Positions 49,724 through 59,560 of a stretch of DNA of 64,000 nt are shown piece after piece. The stretch's first letter is position 1. Each line of letters begins with the position of its first letter. A program made the position numbers and the translations under genes. Source of the DNA: RUG100 sp050953405 (GTDB lineage Bacteria; Bacillota; Clostridia; Peptostreptococcales; Anaerovoracaceae); NCBI GenBank assembly GCA_050953405.1, contig JBMNMP010000001.1, forward strand, positions 620,001-684,000, read 5' to 3'. The notes under the pieces were generated by a model. The model had not been told where the DNA came from, ran no database searches, and was given only the letters and a program-made list of their open reading frames with translations.

Positions 49724-51469
49724 TCAGAACATGCTTTCATACATCTTAATGTATTCTTCCGCCGACGTCTTCCAGCTGAAGTCGAGCTCCATGTCGTGCT
49801 TCATCAGCGCGTTCCATGAGTCCTTGTCGTTGAACTTGTCGATCGCATTGCATGTCGCGTTATAAAAATCCCCCGGCGAATAATTGGCAAATGTAAAACC
49901 GTTGCCGTCCCCGGTGGTGCAGTCTTTGATGGAGTCGGCGAGGCCGCCGGTCTCCCTTACCAGCGGTATATTGCCGTACCTGCATCCGATCATCTGTGCC
50001 AGTCCGCAGGGCTCGCTGCGTGAAGGCATCAGCAGAATATCGCCGCCGGCGTATATCTGGTGCGAAGTCTCCATATCGAATTTGATCATGCAGCAGGCCT
50101 GGTCGCTGTGATGTGACTGCAGCCAGTTGAAATAATCTTCGTAGTTTTCGTACCCTGTGCCCAGCATCACAAACTGCACATCCTTGTTTTCAAGGATGCC
50201 CTCCAGCGTCTGCACTATCAGGTCGATGCCTTTGGCGGGCACCAGACGGGAAATCAGCGTGAGCACGGGGACATCCTTCACAGGGAGCCCGGTCATCCGC
50301 TGCAGTGCCTTTTTGCACGCGGCCTTGCCCGAAAGGTCGGCGGCCGAGTAGTTGGCGGCGATGTATTTGTCGCTCGAAGGGTCATAAGCTTCGGTGTCGA
50401 TGCCGTTCAGTATCCCGCGCAGCTTGTGGCTGTTGCGGCGTACTATCTTGTCGAGGCCGAAGGCGTTGCCGGGATATTTCAGTTCCTCGGCGTATGTCGG
50501 ACTGACAGTCGAGAAGATGTTTGCGGATTCTATGCCGCCCTTCATCAGGTTGATATCGTCTCCAAAATCGACAACATAGTTCTCCGACTGCGGGAGTCCG
50601 ATGACTTCCTTGAGCACTTCGCGCCCGTAGTGGCCCTGGTATTCGATATTGTGCACTGTGAACACCGTCTTCGTGAACCGGCGGCGGAACACAGAATTCT
50701 GGTAGATGGGCACCAGGGCGGTCTGCCAGTCGTTCGCGTGGATTATGTTGGGGACAAAGTCCTCCATCAGTTCGATGGCATAGAAGATGGCTTTGGAGAA
50801 GTAAGCAAACCTCTCGCAGTCATCGTAATAGCCGTAGAGCCCCTCGCGCTTGAAGTAGTACTCGTTGTCTACAAAATAGTAGGTGACCCCGTCCTGCACC
50901 AGCTTGAACAGCCCCATGTACTGCTGCCTCCAGGTCAGGGGCACGGTACGGGTACCCAGGAATTTCATCCTGCGGCGGTTCTCTTCTGAGATGCTGCCGT
51001 AAAGCGGCATTATCACGCGGCAGTCGATATTGGCCTCTCTGCTGGCGTTGAGTGCTTTCGGCAGGGAACCGGAAACTTCACCCAGGCCGCCGCTGCTGGC
51101 AAAGGGAACCACCTCCGGGGTGACGAACAATATATTCAGTTTCTGTTTTTCTTCTGATTTGACTGTGGGGACCGAGATGTCCGATACCTGGATCTCGATG
51201 CCGGCTTCGGCCGCCCCCCTGGGCGCGGCGATCTTCTCAGCATTAGCGCCGGCCGGAGCCGACAGCTTTTCCTTTTCGGCAGCCGCCAGGGCCGCCGGTT
51301 TTTCAGCAGCTTTTTTCCGGGTCGCCGTAGTTTTCCTGGCTGTCGTAGTTTTCCGAGTCGCCGTAGTTTTCCTGGCTGCCGTCTTTTTAGCTGCAGTTTT
51401 ACGCGTCTTTGAAGCAGCAGTAGATCCGGTGCTCTTCTTTTTCCCTTCAGGAGCCTTTTTAGTAGTCAT
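49724..51469 (-). CDS. glgA: Glycogen synthase with N-terminal histone-like Lys/Ala/Thr tail
   Basis: The 581-residue GT5 glycogen synthase has a typical core from residue about 110 (LNILFVTPEVVPFASSGGLG), IIHANDWQTALVP (about 245), LISRLVPAKGID (about 410) and the acceptor region LLMPSRSEPCGLAQMIG (about 485). It transfers glucose from ADP-glucose to the growing glycogen. The KTGGL loop is SSGGL here, so a Ser replaces the usual Lys. The first about 109 residues are a tail of Lys, Arg, Thr and Ala, including repeats like RKTTATRKTTTARKTT, resembling histone H1 or AlgP tails. The tail is in frame behind a good ribosome site. Confidence 0.92.
   Translation of the reverse strand: MTTKKAPEGKKKSTGSTAASKTRKTAAKKTAARKTTATRKTTTARKTTATRKKAAEKPAALAAAEKEKLSAPAGANAEKIAAPRGAAEAGIEIQVSDISVPTVKSEEKQKLNILFVTPEVVPFASSGGLGEVSGSLPKALNASREANIDCRVIMPLYGSISEENRRRMKFLGTRTVPLTWRQQYMGLFKLVQDGVTYYFVDNEYYFKREGLYGYYDDCERFAYFSKAIFYAIELMEDFVPNIIHANDWQTALVPIYQNSVFRRRFTKTVFTVHNIEYQGHYGREVLKEVIGLPQSENYVVDFGDDINLMKGGIESANIFSTVSPTYAEELKYPGNAFGLDKIVRRNSHKLRGILNGIDTEAYDPSSDKYIAANYSAADLSGKAACKKALQRMTGLPVKDVPVLTLISRLVPAKGIDLIVQTLEGILENKDVQFVMLGTGYENYEDYFNWLQSHHSDQACCMIKFDMETSHQIYAGGDILLMPSRSEPCGLAQMIGCRYGNIPLVRETGGLADSIKDCTTGDGNGFTFANYSPGDFYNATCNAIDKFNDKDSWNALMKHDMELDFSWKTSAEEYIKMYESMF
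51305..51400. repeat. Tandem repeats encoding the GlgA basic tail
   Basis: The element GTAGTTTTCC recurs three times, with related copies at wider spacing, across the minus-strand stretch encoding the Arg-Lys-Thr-Thr-Ala units. This suggests slippage-driven growth of the tail. Confidence 0.55.
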
Positions 51470-51610
51470 TTGCTCACCTCTTAGTTCAAGATACCTTAGT
51501 CTGTTATATTAACCTATATTACCTTTTTAGTATACTACAACAATCGTCATTCGTCTAAATTTCGATTCTTCTGTAGATTTCAAAAACATGATGTATGTGA
51601 CAATATTATA

Positions 51611-51619
51611 TGCTATTAT
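51611..51619 (+). promoter_or_regulatory. glgB extended -10 promoter
   Basis: TGCTATTAT lies 38 nt before ATG 51658; -35 poor. The 188-bp region to the left also carries the leftward glgA promoter, with TATACT on the minus strand near 51530. Confidence 0.45.
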
Positions 51620-51657
51620 TATATTGAGGGACAGTTTATTAAGGGAGGTGACTTGTA

Positions 51658-53577
51658 ATGACAATGACTTACCGAGATATTACTGAACAAAAATATCTTT
51701 TTCATAAAGGCAGGGATTACAGAAGTTATGAATTTCTTGGGGTCCACCCTGCAGGCCCGAAAAAATCGGATGGTTACATATTCCGTGTCTGGGCTCCCAG
51801 AGCTGCAAAGGTTTCGCTGGTCGGTGATTTTAATGACTGGGATCCGGCGGCCGATGAGATGCATCACCTTGAAGACGATGATACGATCTGGCAGATCGTC
51901 TGCAACAGGATCTCCGAGGGAGATCTGTATAAATATGCAGTGACTACAGATAAGGGTGAAGTGAACTACAAAGCCGATCCATACGGATTCAGATCCGAGA
52001 GCGGTTCCTTTGAAGAGGGCAGTATGAGGGCCTCTGTAGTCTGGAACATTGATCACGGCTTCCGGTGGGGAGATTCAGCGTGGCTGAAAAAGCGCAACCG
52101 CCTCAATCCATACAGATCACCGCTGAATATTTATGAAGTGCATCTGGGATCGTGGCGGCGCAAGGAAGACGGGCGTACGCTTTCTTACCGCGAACTGGCG
52201 GAGCAGCTGATACCCTATGTAAAGAAGATGGGTTATACTCATATAGAAATACTGCCTGTCATGGAGTTTCCTTATGACGGGTCCTGGGGATATCAGATCT
52301 CGGGGTATTACTGCATCACCAACAGGTATGGCAGCCCCGCGGATTTCAAACATTTTGTGAACGTGGCTCACAAAGAGGGGATCGGAGTGATCCTGGACTG
52401 GGTGCCCGCGCACTTCCCCAAGGACGAGCACGGGCTGATCGAGTTTGACGGTTATCCGCTGTACGAGTACACAGATCCGCTGAAGATGGAGCACGCCGGC
52501 TGGGGCACGAGGTCGTTCGATTACGGCAGGCCCGAGGTGGTCAGCTTTCTGATATCCAATGCTTTCTTCTTCTGTGAACGCTATCACGTGGACGGACTGC
52601 GGGTCGATGCCGTGGCTGCCATGCTCTACCTGGATTACGGCAGAGAGCAGGGAAAGTGGCGGCCCAACGATGAAGGCGGCAACAAAAACAAGGAAGCGAT
52701 AGCTTTCCTGCAGAACCTGAACACCGATGTGCTGACGCAGTTTCCCGGGGTGATGATGATCGCCGAGGAATCGACAGCCTGGCCGAACGTGACCAAACCA
52801 CCGTCGGTCGGCGGCCTGGGATTCAACTTCAAGTGGAACATGGGCTGGATGAACGATGTCCTCGAGTATTTCGCTACCGACTTTTACTTCAGGAAGGGGA
52901 TACACAACAAGCTGACATTCCCGCTCACTTATGCTTACAGCGAGAACTACATCCTGCCGATATCTCACGATGAGGTAGTGCACGGAAAACGGTCGCTGCT
53001 GAGCAAGATGCCGGGAGGCTATGAAGAAAAGTTCGCAGGCTTGAGGGCCTTCTTCGTCTACATGTTCACACATCCGGGCAAGATGCTGACCTTCATGGGC
53101 TCCGAATTCGCACAGTTCACAGAGTGGGACGAAAAGAGGCAGCTGGACTGGATGCTGCTGGATTTCGAACAGCACAGAAAGATGCAGCAGTTCGTGAAAG
53201 AACTGAACCACTTCTATCTTGAGAACCCCGTGCTCTGGGAGACGGATGACACTTTTGACGGATTCAAATGGATAGATGCTGACAATGAAAATGCCAACGT
53301 CTACACATATTACAGGACAAATGGAGAAGGCAGGGCCGGCAGGACTCTGCTGGTAGTTCTCAATCTTTCCGGCAGGGAATTTGACAGATTTGATGTGGGG
53401 GTGCCGGAAGCTGCGGAATACAGGCGCGTGCTGGACACCGACATGAAGAGGTTCGGCGGCACAGGCAGCCGCAGAAAGAAAGTTTACAAGTTAAAGAGAG
53501 GCAGCTGCAACGGCTATGAAAAACACATCACGCTGGCTCTGCCGCGACTATCCGCAATTATTCTTGAAAGAGGGTGA
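51658..53577 (+). CDS. glgB: 1,4-alpha-glucan branching enzyme
   Basis: The 639-residue GH13 enzyme makes alpha-1,6 branches in glycogen. Domain order: CBM48-like N-terminus (VWAPRAAKVSLVGDFNDWD, about 30), catalytic barrel with DWVPAHFPKDEHGL (about 245), VDGLRVDAVAAMLYLDYG (nucleophile Asp about 310), MIAEESTAWP (acid Glu about 366), ISHDEVVHGKRSL (about 438), and a C-terminal beta domain. GGGAGGTGA precedes ATG 51658; ATG 51664 is a second option. It starts the rightward glycogen operon. Confidence 0.96.
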   Translation: MTMTYRDITEQKYLFHKGRDYRSYEFLGVHPAGPKKSDGYIFRVWAPRAAKVSLVGDFNDWDPAADEMHHLEDDDTIWQIVCNRISEGDLYKYAVTTDKGEVNYKADPYGFRSESGSFEEGSMRASVVWNIDHGFRWGDSAWLKKRNRLNPYRSPLNIYEVHLGSWRRKEDGRTLSYRELAEQLIPYVKKMGYTHIEILPVMEFPYDGSWGYQISGYYCITNRYGSPADFKHFVNVAHKEGIGVILDWVPAHFPKDEHGLIEFDGYPLYEYTDPLKMEHAGWGTRSFDYGRPEVVSFLISNAFFFCERYHVDGLRVDAVAAMLYLDYGREQGKWRPNDEGGNKNKEAIAFLQNLNTDVLTQFPGVMMIAEESTAWPNVTKPPSVGGLGFNFKWNMGWMNDVLEYFATDFYFRKGIHNKLTFPLTYAYSENYILPISHDEVVHGKRSLLSKMPGGYEEKFAGLRAFFVYMFTHPGKMLTFMGSEFAQFTEWDEKRQLDWMLLDFEQHRKMQQFVKELNHFYLENPVLWETDDTFDGFKWIDADNENANVYTYYRTNGEGRAGRTLLVVLNLSGREFDRFDVGVPEAAEYRRVLDTDMKRFGGTGSRRKKVYKLKRGSCNGYEKHITLALPRLSAIILERG

Positions 53578-53582
53578 AATCA

Positions 53583-54767
53583 ATGAAACACAAGAAACAA
53601 TGCATAGCGATGCTGCTGGCAGGAGGCCAGGGCAGCCGTCTGGCGCCGCTGACTTCTTCGACGGCAAAGCCGGCGGTGCCATTCGGATCACGATATAGAA
53701 TAATCGACTTTTCTCTTTCGAACTGTGTTAATTCCGGCATCGATACTGTCGGCGTACTGACGCAGTATCAGCCGCTGGAGCTGAACGACTATCTGGGCAC
53801 CGGCGGACCCTGGGATCTGAACCTCAGTTACGGCGGCCTGCATCTACTACCGCCTTATCAGGCGTCCAGGGGCGGTGACTGGTTCAAGGGAACCGCAAAC
53901 GCCATTTACCAGAATATCAACTTCATCAAGAGATATCATCCGGAGTACGTACTGATACTTTCCGGAGACCATATTTACAAGATGGACTATTCTATCATGC
54001 TGGATGAGCACATAGAAAACAAGGCGGCCTGCACGATCGCGGTCATCAATGTGCCGCTGGAAGAAGCCAGCAGATTCGGCATCATGGATACCGACAGCGA
54101 TGGAAGGATCATCGAATTTGAGGAAAAACCGGAACATCCAAAGAGCACGCAGGCATCGATGGGCGTTTACATCTTCAATACAGACAAACTGCTGAAGTAC
54201 CTGGAGGAAGATGAAGCTGACCCGGATTCCGACAACGACTTCGGGAAGAACATCATACCGGCAATGCTCAAGAACAACGAGCGCATGTTCGCTTACCTGT
54301 ATCGCGGCTACTGGCGCGATGTGGGGACCCTGGATTCCTACTGGGCGGCCAACATGGATACCATTGGCGATAATTCCGAGCTCTGGCTCAATGATCCCGG
54401 CTGGAGGATATACTATGTACATTCCTTTGATCATCCTCAGTACCTGGGGCTTCATGCAAAGGTCACTGATTCCAACACCGGTAACGGAAACGAGATAGAC
54501 GGCACCATAGAGCACTCGGTCATTTTTGACAATATCGTGATCGAAGAGGGTGCGCTCGTCAAGGACTCCGTCATCATGAGCAATGCTGTGATCAGAAAGG
54601 GAGCACACGTTGAATACGCCATCGTGGCGCGGGGTGCTGAGATCGGCGAAAACGCCCGGGTAGGCGGCGATAAGGACAGCAGCGAGCTGACTGTGATCGC
54701 CAATTCTGTGAAGATCGGTCCCCGGGTGACAGTCAGGGGCGGCTCTGTAGAAGAGGACAAAGAGTAA
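53583..54767 (+). CDS. glgC: Glucose-1-phosphate adenylyltransferase catalytic subunit
   Basis: The 394-residue enzyme makes ADP-glucose from glucose 1-phosphate and ATP. Motifs: AGGQGSRLAPLTSSTAKPAVPF (P-loop like, about 12), YLGTGGPWDL, ILSGDHIYKMDYSIMLDEH (about 120), EFEEKPEHPKSTQASMGVYIF (about 180), and left-handed beta-helix repeats at the C-terminus (SVIFDNIVIEEGALV). The start is ATG 53583 after GAGGGTGA; GTG 53574 overlaps the glgB stop. GlgD follows 14 bp later. Confidence 0.95.
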   Translation: MKHKKQCIAMLLAGGQGSRLAPLTSSTAKPAVPFGSRYRIIDFSLSNCVNSGIDTVGVLTQYQPLELNDYLGTGGPWDLNLSYGGLHLLPPYQASRGGDWFKGTANAIYQNINFIKRYHPEYVLILSGDHIYKMDYSIMLDEHIENKAACTIAVINVPLEEASRFGIMDTDSDGRIIEFEEKPEHPKSTQASMGVYIFNTDKLLKYLEEDEADPDSDNDFGKNIIPAMLKNNERMFAYLYRGYWRDVGTLDSYWAANMDTIGDNSELWLNDPGWRIYYVHSFDHPQYLGLHAKVTDSNTGNGNEIDGTIEHSVIFDNIVIEEGALVKDSVIMSNAVIRKGAHVEYAIVARGAEIGENARVGGDKDSSELTVIANSVKIGPRVTVRGGSVEEDKE

Positions 54768-54781
54768 AGGAGGATGGTTAG

Positions 54782-55900
54782 ATGAATGCAGCTGGCATGA
54801 TATTTGTTGATTCATATGACGTTAATCTTGATGAATTGACATACAAGAGAAATTTAGCTTCGGTGCCCTTCGGCGCCAGGTACAGGGTGATAGATTTCGT
54901 GCTCTCAAATATGGTCAATGCGGATATGAGGAATATCGGCATAGTGACCACGCAGAAATACAAGAGTCTCATGGGACACGTGGGAGCGGGTACTGAATGG
55001 GATCTCAACAGAAAACAGTCAGGGGTCACTTTCCTGCCGCCCTTCTCAAGTGAAAACGCGAGGAGTGTGTATGAAAACAGTCTGGAAGCGATGCAGGCCA
55101 ATATGTCTTATCTGCGCAACGTGAAGGAAGAGTATATACTTTTCACGGGATGCAGCTCCATAGGAAACATCGATTTTCAGAAGATGTACGATTACCATGT
55201 GAAGAGCGGTGCCATGATAACGGGACTGTATACCGACGAGCCGCTTCACAAGCAGCCCGATGTGCCCTTTACAGAGTTCGAGATCGATCCCACGGGCAGG
55301 GTGACAGATCTTCATGTGACCACCGGAGGAGCTAAAGGAAAACACGTGGCCACCAACACATATCTGATGGCAAAGGACGATCTCCTGAAAATATTGAAGA
55401 AGACGGTCGAGGATAAAAAGACGAGTTTCCGGCTCGATGTACTGCTGCCGCTGATAAGGTATGAGAAGGTCATGGCTTACAAGGCAGAGGAAAAGCTGAT
55501 GTTCCTCGATGACATTTCGGCTTATCTGCAGAGCAGTCTCGAATTGCTGAAGGCTGATGTACGCTACGAGCTCTTCAAGAACACCGAGAGACCGATCATC
55601 ACCAGGGTAAAGGACAGCCCTCCGGGCAGCTACGGCAGCGAGGCCGAGGTGACCAACAGCCTGATAGCGGCGGGAACTACAATAAACGGCACTGTCAGAA
55701 ACTCTATCATATTCAGGGAAGTCAGGATAGAGAAGGGCGCTGTGGTGGAGAACAGTGTTGTGATGCAGGACACGGTAGTCGGAGAGGGCGCAAGACTGAA
55801 CTATGCGATCCTCGACAAGCGTGTGCGGATCAACAACGGCAGACACCTGTCGGGGTACGTGACACATCCGTTCTTCGTCAGGGGAAAGACGTCTATATAG
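54782..55900 (+). CDS. glgD: Glucose-1-phosphate adenylyltransferase subunit GlgD
   Basis: The 372-residue subunit is paralogous to GlgC but lacks the catalytic AGGxGxRL loop: it starts MNAAGMIFVDSYDVN. It keeps the LASVPFGARYRVIDFVLSNMV region, the TQKYKSLMGHVGAGTEWDL strand and a C-terminal beta-helix (SIIFREVRIEKGAVVENSVV). GlgD of Bacillota pairs with GlgC and adjusts its activity; family knowledge. Strong AAGGAGG start. Loss of the loop fits a regulatory role. Confidence 0.93.
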   Translation: MNAAGMIFVDSYDVNLDELTYKRNLASVPFGARYRVIDFVLSNMVNADMRNIGIVTTQKYKSLMGHVGAGTEWDLNRKQSGVTFLPPFSSENARSVYENSLEAMQANMSYLRNVKEEYILFTGCSSIGNIDFQKMYDYHVKSGAMITGLYTDEPLHKQPDVPFTEFEIDPTGRVTDLHVTTGGAKGKHVATNTYLMAKDDLLKILKKTVEDKKTSFRLDVLLPLIRYEKVMAYKAEEKLMFLDDISAYLQSSLELLKADVRYELFKNTERPIITRVKDSPPGSYGSEAEVTNSLIAAGTTINGTVRNSIIFREVRIEKGAVVENSVVMQDTVVGEGARLNYAILDKRVRINNGRHLSGYVTHPFFVRGKTSI

Positions 55901-55942
55901 TAAATGACAGAAGCATAGAAGCAGAATAGGAAGTGAAAGTGG

Positions 55943-57835
55943 ATGGGAGAAGTAAGCGTTGTATTTAATTCGGAGGACGTAAGGTACAAGCAGCCGGTCG
56001 GCGCTGCGGCAGCAGGCGAGGGCATATATCTGGATCTGCTGGTGTCGGAGACGGTGGGCGCACGTGCAGTTCGGCTGGTGATACAGTTTGACAAGGACAA
56101 TTCGGTCAGCAGGCTGGATATGCCGGGGCGGGAGACCACGGCGGCGACTGACGAATATATGGCTTATGAGATCACAGTGACCCTGAAAGAAAAGGGGCTT
56201 TACTGGTATTACTTCGAAATAGATACCGACAGGGGCACGCTGCAGGTGGGCAAGTCGGGTCTCGACAACCGCGCGGTGATCACCGAGAGGACCAAAGCCT
56301 GGCAGCAGACAGTATATGAGCAGCAATATGATGCTCCGGAGTGGATTTATGGTGGTGTGTTCTATCACATCTTTGTGGATCGATTTTATCATGCCGGAGA
56401 ATATGTGCATATCGACGGCAAGAGGACCAGGGAGGACTGGGGTGGAATGCCGGACTTCCAGCCTCAGAACGGAAAGATACTGAACAATGATTTCTTCGGA
56501 GGCAATCTGCAGGGCATCATTGAAAAGCTTCCCTATCTCGAGGATCTCGGGGTGACTTGTCTCTACCTGAGTCCGATTTTCGAAGCTTACTCCAATCACA
56601 AATATGATACGGCTAATTACATGCGCATCGACCCCATGTTCGGAAACGAGGACGATTTTCGCGAGCTCTGCCTGGAGGCAAAGAAGCGCGGCATCCATGT
56701 GATACTGGACGGAGTATTCTCACACACCGGATCGGATTCGATCTACTTTGACAAATACCATCACTACGGCGGCAACGGGGCTTACGGCAACCCTGATTCG
56801 CCTTACAGGGACTGGTACTACTTCCACAAAGAGGAGACATATGAGACCTGGTGGGGATTCGATATACTGCCAAAGCTGAACAAGAGCAATGAGAGCTACA
56901 TTGAATTCATCTGCGGCGAAAACGGAGTCGTCAGGCACTGGCTGCGGGAAGGAGCCGACGGCTGGAGGCTGGATGTCGCCGACGAGCTGTCGAACAGTTT
57001 TCTGGAATCGATCACGGCGGCGGCCAAGGCGGAAAAGCACGACGCCATGATATGCGGCGAAGTCTGGGAAGACGCGTCGAACAAGATAGCTTACGACGAG
57101 AGGAAGAACTATTTTGAAGGGGACAAGCTGGATTCGGTAATGAATTATCCCTTCAGAAACGCTATAATAGAGTTTGTAAAGAGCGGGAATGCCTGGCAGA
57201 TCTCCGCAATAGTGGAATCGATAATGGAAAACTATCCGCAGGCGGTGGTGCATGCCCTGATGAATATACTGGGCACCCACGATACGGTACGCGTCATCAC
57301 GGCGCTGGCCGGAAAAGACCTGGGATACAATCCGTCCCGGGAGCAGCAGGCGGCGGCGAGACTGGAACCTGCGGAATGGAAGCGGGGCCTCAACATGCTG
57401 AAGATAGCAGTGGTCCTGCAGATGACGCTGCCGGGTGTACCCTGTATATATTACGGCGATGAAGCGGGAACGGAGGGATACAAAGATCCCTTCAACAGGA
57501 CATGCTACCCGTGGGGACATGAGAACCGGGATCTGCTGGACTGGTACCGGACTATCATCGGGATACGAAAGTCGCACGGGGAGTACAGGACCGGTGGTTA
57601 CCGCACGGTGGCTGCTATGAACGGATTGTATGCTTTTGAGAGGTTCTCCAGGAAGGAGGATCGGCAGGGCAGCAGGAGACTGGTGACCGCTGCCAACTGC
57701 GGCGATAATGAGACCGCTCTGCTGCTGGACGGCAAATGGGTGGATCTGCTGACAGGAGAAAAAATGGAAAACAACATCACGGTATTCCCCGGGGAGGTAA
57801 TGATCCTTCAGAAGGATGATCGTGAAGAAAGGTAA
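55943..57835 (+). CDS. GH13 alpha-glycosidase (neopullulanase/cyclomaltodextrinase type)
   Basis: The 630-residue GH13 enzyme has an N-terminal beta domain (about 1-110), then PEWIYGGVFYHIFVDRFYHA, VILDGVFSHTGSDSIYF (about 253), GWRLDVADELS with the nucleophile aspartate (about 346), MICGEVWEDAS with the acid glutamate (about 374) and ILGTHDTVRVI (about 445). Such enzymes hydrolyse alpha-1,4 and sometimes alpha-1,6 glucan bonds in the cytoplasm (no signal peptide). It sits in the glycogen operon, so glycogen or maltodextrin trimming is likely. Specificity is not determined. Confidence 0.88.
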   Translation: MGEVSVVFNSEDVRYKQPVGAAAAGEGIYLDLLVSETVGARAVRLVIQFDKDNSVSRLDMPGRETTAATDEYMAYEITVTLKEKGLYWYYFEIDTDRGTLQVGKSGLDNRAVITERTKAWQQTVYEQQYDAPEWIYGGVFYHIFVDRFYHAGEYVHIDGKRTREDWGGMPDFQPQNGKILNNDFFGGNLQGIIEKLPYLEDLGVTCLYLSPIFEAYSNHKYDTANYMRIDPMFGNEDDFRELCLEAKKRGIHVILDGVFSHTGSDSIYFDKYHHYGGNGAYGNPDSPYRDWYYFHKEETYETWWGFDILPKLNKSNESYIEFICGENGVVRHWLREGADGWRLDVADELSNSFLESITAAAKAEKHDAMICGEVWEDASNKIAYDERKNYFEGDKLDSVMNYPFRNAIIEFVKSGNAWQISAIVESIMENYPQAVVHALMNILGTHDTVRVITALAGKDLGYNPSREQQAAARLEPAEWKRGLNMLKIAVVLQMTLPGVPCIYYGDEAGTEGYKDPFNRTCYPWGHENRDLLDWYRTIIGIRKSHGEYRTGGYRTVAAMNGLYAFERFSRKEDRQGSRRLVTAANCGDNETALLLDGKWVDLLTGEKMENNITVFPGEVMILQKDDREER

Positions 57836-57838
57836 GAT

Positions 57839-59560
57839 ATGGACTACAGGGACAACTATGAAAAATGGCTGGCGAGCAGCGTGGTCGATGAAAAGACCAA
57901 GAAAGAACTGCGCGGCATCGCGGGCGATGAAAAGGAGATCGAAGACAGGTTTGCCGGCATGCTGAATTTCGGTACTGCCGGACTTCGGGGCATAATGCGC
58001 GCCGGACTGAACGGGATCAACGTGTATACTGTTCGCTATGCGACGCAGGGACTGGCGGATCTGATCAACAGCTGCGGCGAGGAACAGGGCGGCGGAGTCA
58101 CCATCGCTTATGATTCGCGCAACAACAGCCCGGAATTTGCAAAAGAAGCTGCCTGTGTACTGGCGGCCAACGGCATCCACGTGTATCTCTTTGAATCGCT
58201 GAGGCCTACACCGGAGCTGTCCTTTGCGCTGCGGGAGACCGGCTCCATCGCAGGCATCAACATCACCGCCAGCCACAACACCAAAGAATACAACGGATAT
58301 AAGGTCTACTGGTCGGACGGCGCACAGCTGCCGCCGGAGCACGCCGAACAAGTGTCGGCTTCCATGGCCGGAAACGACATCTTTGATGACGTGAAGACGG
58401 CCAGCTTCAGGGAAGCTGCCGGCCGCGGCAGCATTGCAATGCTGGGCTCGGAGATGGACGAGAAATATATGAAGAACGTGCTGGCACAGTCGGTAGGCGG
58501 CAAGTACGTCGCTCAGGCGGCCGACGACTTTGCCGTCATCTATACGCCGTTCCACGGCACGGGGTACAAGCTGGTGCCCCAGGTCCTCAAGCGCCTGGGC
58601 ATGAAGAACGTGCTCACGGTCAAAGAACAGATGGTCATCGACGGTGACTTTCCGACGGTGGCCTCGCCGAATCCGGAGTACATCGAAGGTTTCGAGCTGG
58701 CGATCGAGATGGCCGAAGAAAATGACATCGACCTCATCATCGGGACCGACCCCGACGGCGACCGGTGCGGCGTGGTGGTTAGGAACGGTGATCACTATGA
58801 GACGCTCAGCGGGAACCAGATCGGTGTGCTGCTGCTGGATTACCTGATCACGGCAAGGCGGGAGCAGGGCATCCTGGCGCCGGACAGCGCTGCGGTCAAG
58901 AGCATAGTGACCACGACGATGGCGAACAAGATCTGTGCCGACAACGGCATCAAGCTGTTCGAGACACTGACCGGATTCAAATATATAGGCGAAAAGATCA
59001 AGCAGTTCGAAGCCAGCGGAGAATACACCTTCCTATTCGGCTTCGAGGAGAGCAACGGCTATCTGGCCGGCACTTATGCCAGGGACAAGGATGCAGTCGT
59101 TGCCAGCATGCTGGTGACCGAGATGGCTTGCATGTATAAAACGAAGGGAATGGATCTCTACCAGGCGATGCAGTCGCTGTACAAAAAATACGGCTACTAC
59201 AATGAAAAAGTCACTTCGGTGGCCTTCGACGGTTTTGGTGCCCAGGCCCGCATGGCGGATGTGATGGAAAAGCTGAGAAAAGAGCCGCCTGCAGAGATCG
59301 GCCTTCGTGTCAGACGCGTGCGCGATTATCAGAGCGGTGAGATAACCGATGTCGCCAGCGGCGCCACAGAACCCACCGGCCTCCCAACGAGCGACGTGCT
59401 ATTCTACGAGCTGGATCAAGACTGTGCGGCCATAATCAGGCCGTCGGGGACCGAGCCCAAGGTAAAACTGTATGTGATGACCAAGGCGGACAACGCCGCA
59501 GCCGCGGCCGAGCGCCTGGCTGCGGTCCAGATGGCAGGCAGCCGGCTGCTCAACGAGTAG
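57839..59560 (+). CDS. pgm: Phosphoglucomutase (alpha-D-phosphohexomutase superfamily)
   Basis: The 573-residue enzyme interconverts glucose 1-phosphate and glucose 6-phosphate. Marks: GTAGLRGIMRAGLNGINVYTV (about 42), the phosphoserine loop GINITASHNTKEYNGYKVYW (about 145), TDPDGDRCGVV (about 303, magnesium aspartates), GFEESNGYLAGTYARDKDAV (about 400), and IRPSGTEPKVKLYV (about 530). The start is 3 nt after the preceding stop, so it is coupled. Its end overlaps the convergent pfkB-like gene by 11 bp. Confidence 0.94.
   Translation: MDYRDNYEKWLASSVVDEKTKKELRGIAGDEKEIEDRFAGMLNFGTAGLRGIMRAGLNGINVYTVRYATQGLADLINSCGEEQGGGVTIAYDSRNNSPEFAKEAACVLAANGIHVYLFESLRPTPELSFALRETGSIAGINITASHNTKEYNGYKVYWSDGAQLPPEHAEQVSASMAGNDIFDDVKTASFREAAGRGSIAMLGSEMDEKYMKNVLAQSVGGKYVAQAADDFAVIYTPFHGTGYKLVPQVLKRLGMKNVLTVKEQMVIDGDFPTVASPNPEYIEGFELAIEMAEENDIDLIIGTDPDGDRCGVVVRNGDHYETLSGNQIGVLLLDYLITARREQGILAPDSAAVKSIVTTTMANKICADNGIKLFETLTGFKYIGEKIKQFEASGEYTFLFGFEESNGYLAGTYARDKDAVVASMLVTEMACMYKTKGMDLYQAMQSLYKKYGYYNEKVTSVAFDGFGAQARMADVMEKLRKEPPAEIGLRVRRVRDYQSGEITDVASGATEPTGLPTSDVLFYELDQDCAAIIRPSGTEPKVKLYVMTKADNAAAAAERLAAVQMAGSRLLNE

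Noticed and set aside
51305..51400. Short repeats in the glgA tail as a CRISPR-like array
   Set aside because: They are in-frame coding repeats without spacers and with irregular period.
52117..53211. 364-codon minus-strand frame in glgB
   Set aside because: Antisense shadow of the branching enzyme.
55046..56698. 550-codon minus-strand frame across glgD and the GH13 gene
   Set aside because: Antisense to two recognised genes; no start signal.
56720..58795. 691-codon minus-strand frame across the GH13 and phosphoglucomutase genes
   Set aside because: It spans two well-supported plus-strand genes and has no family motifs; shadow frame.
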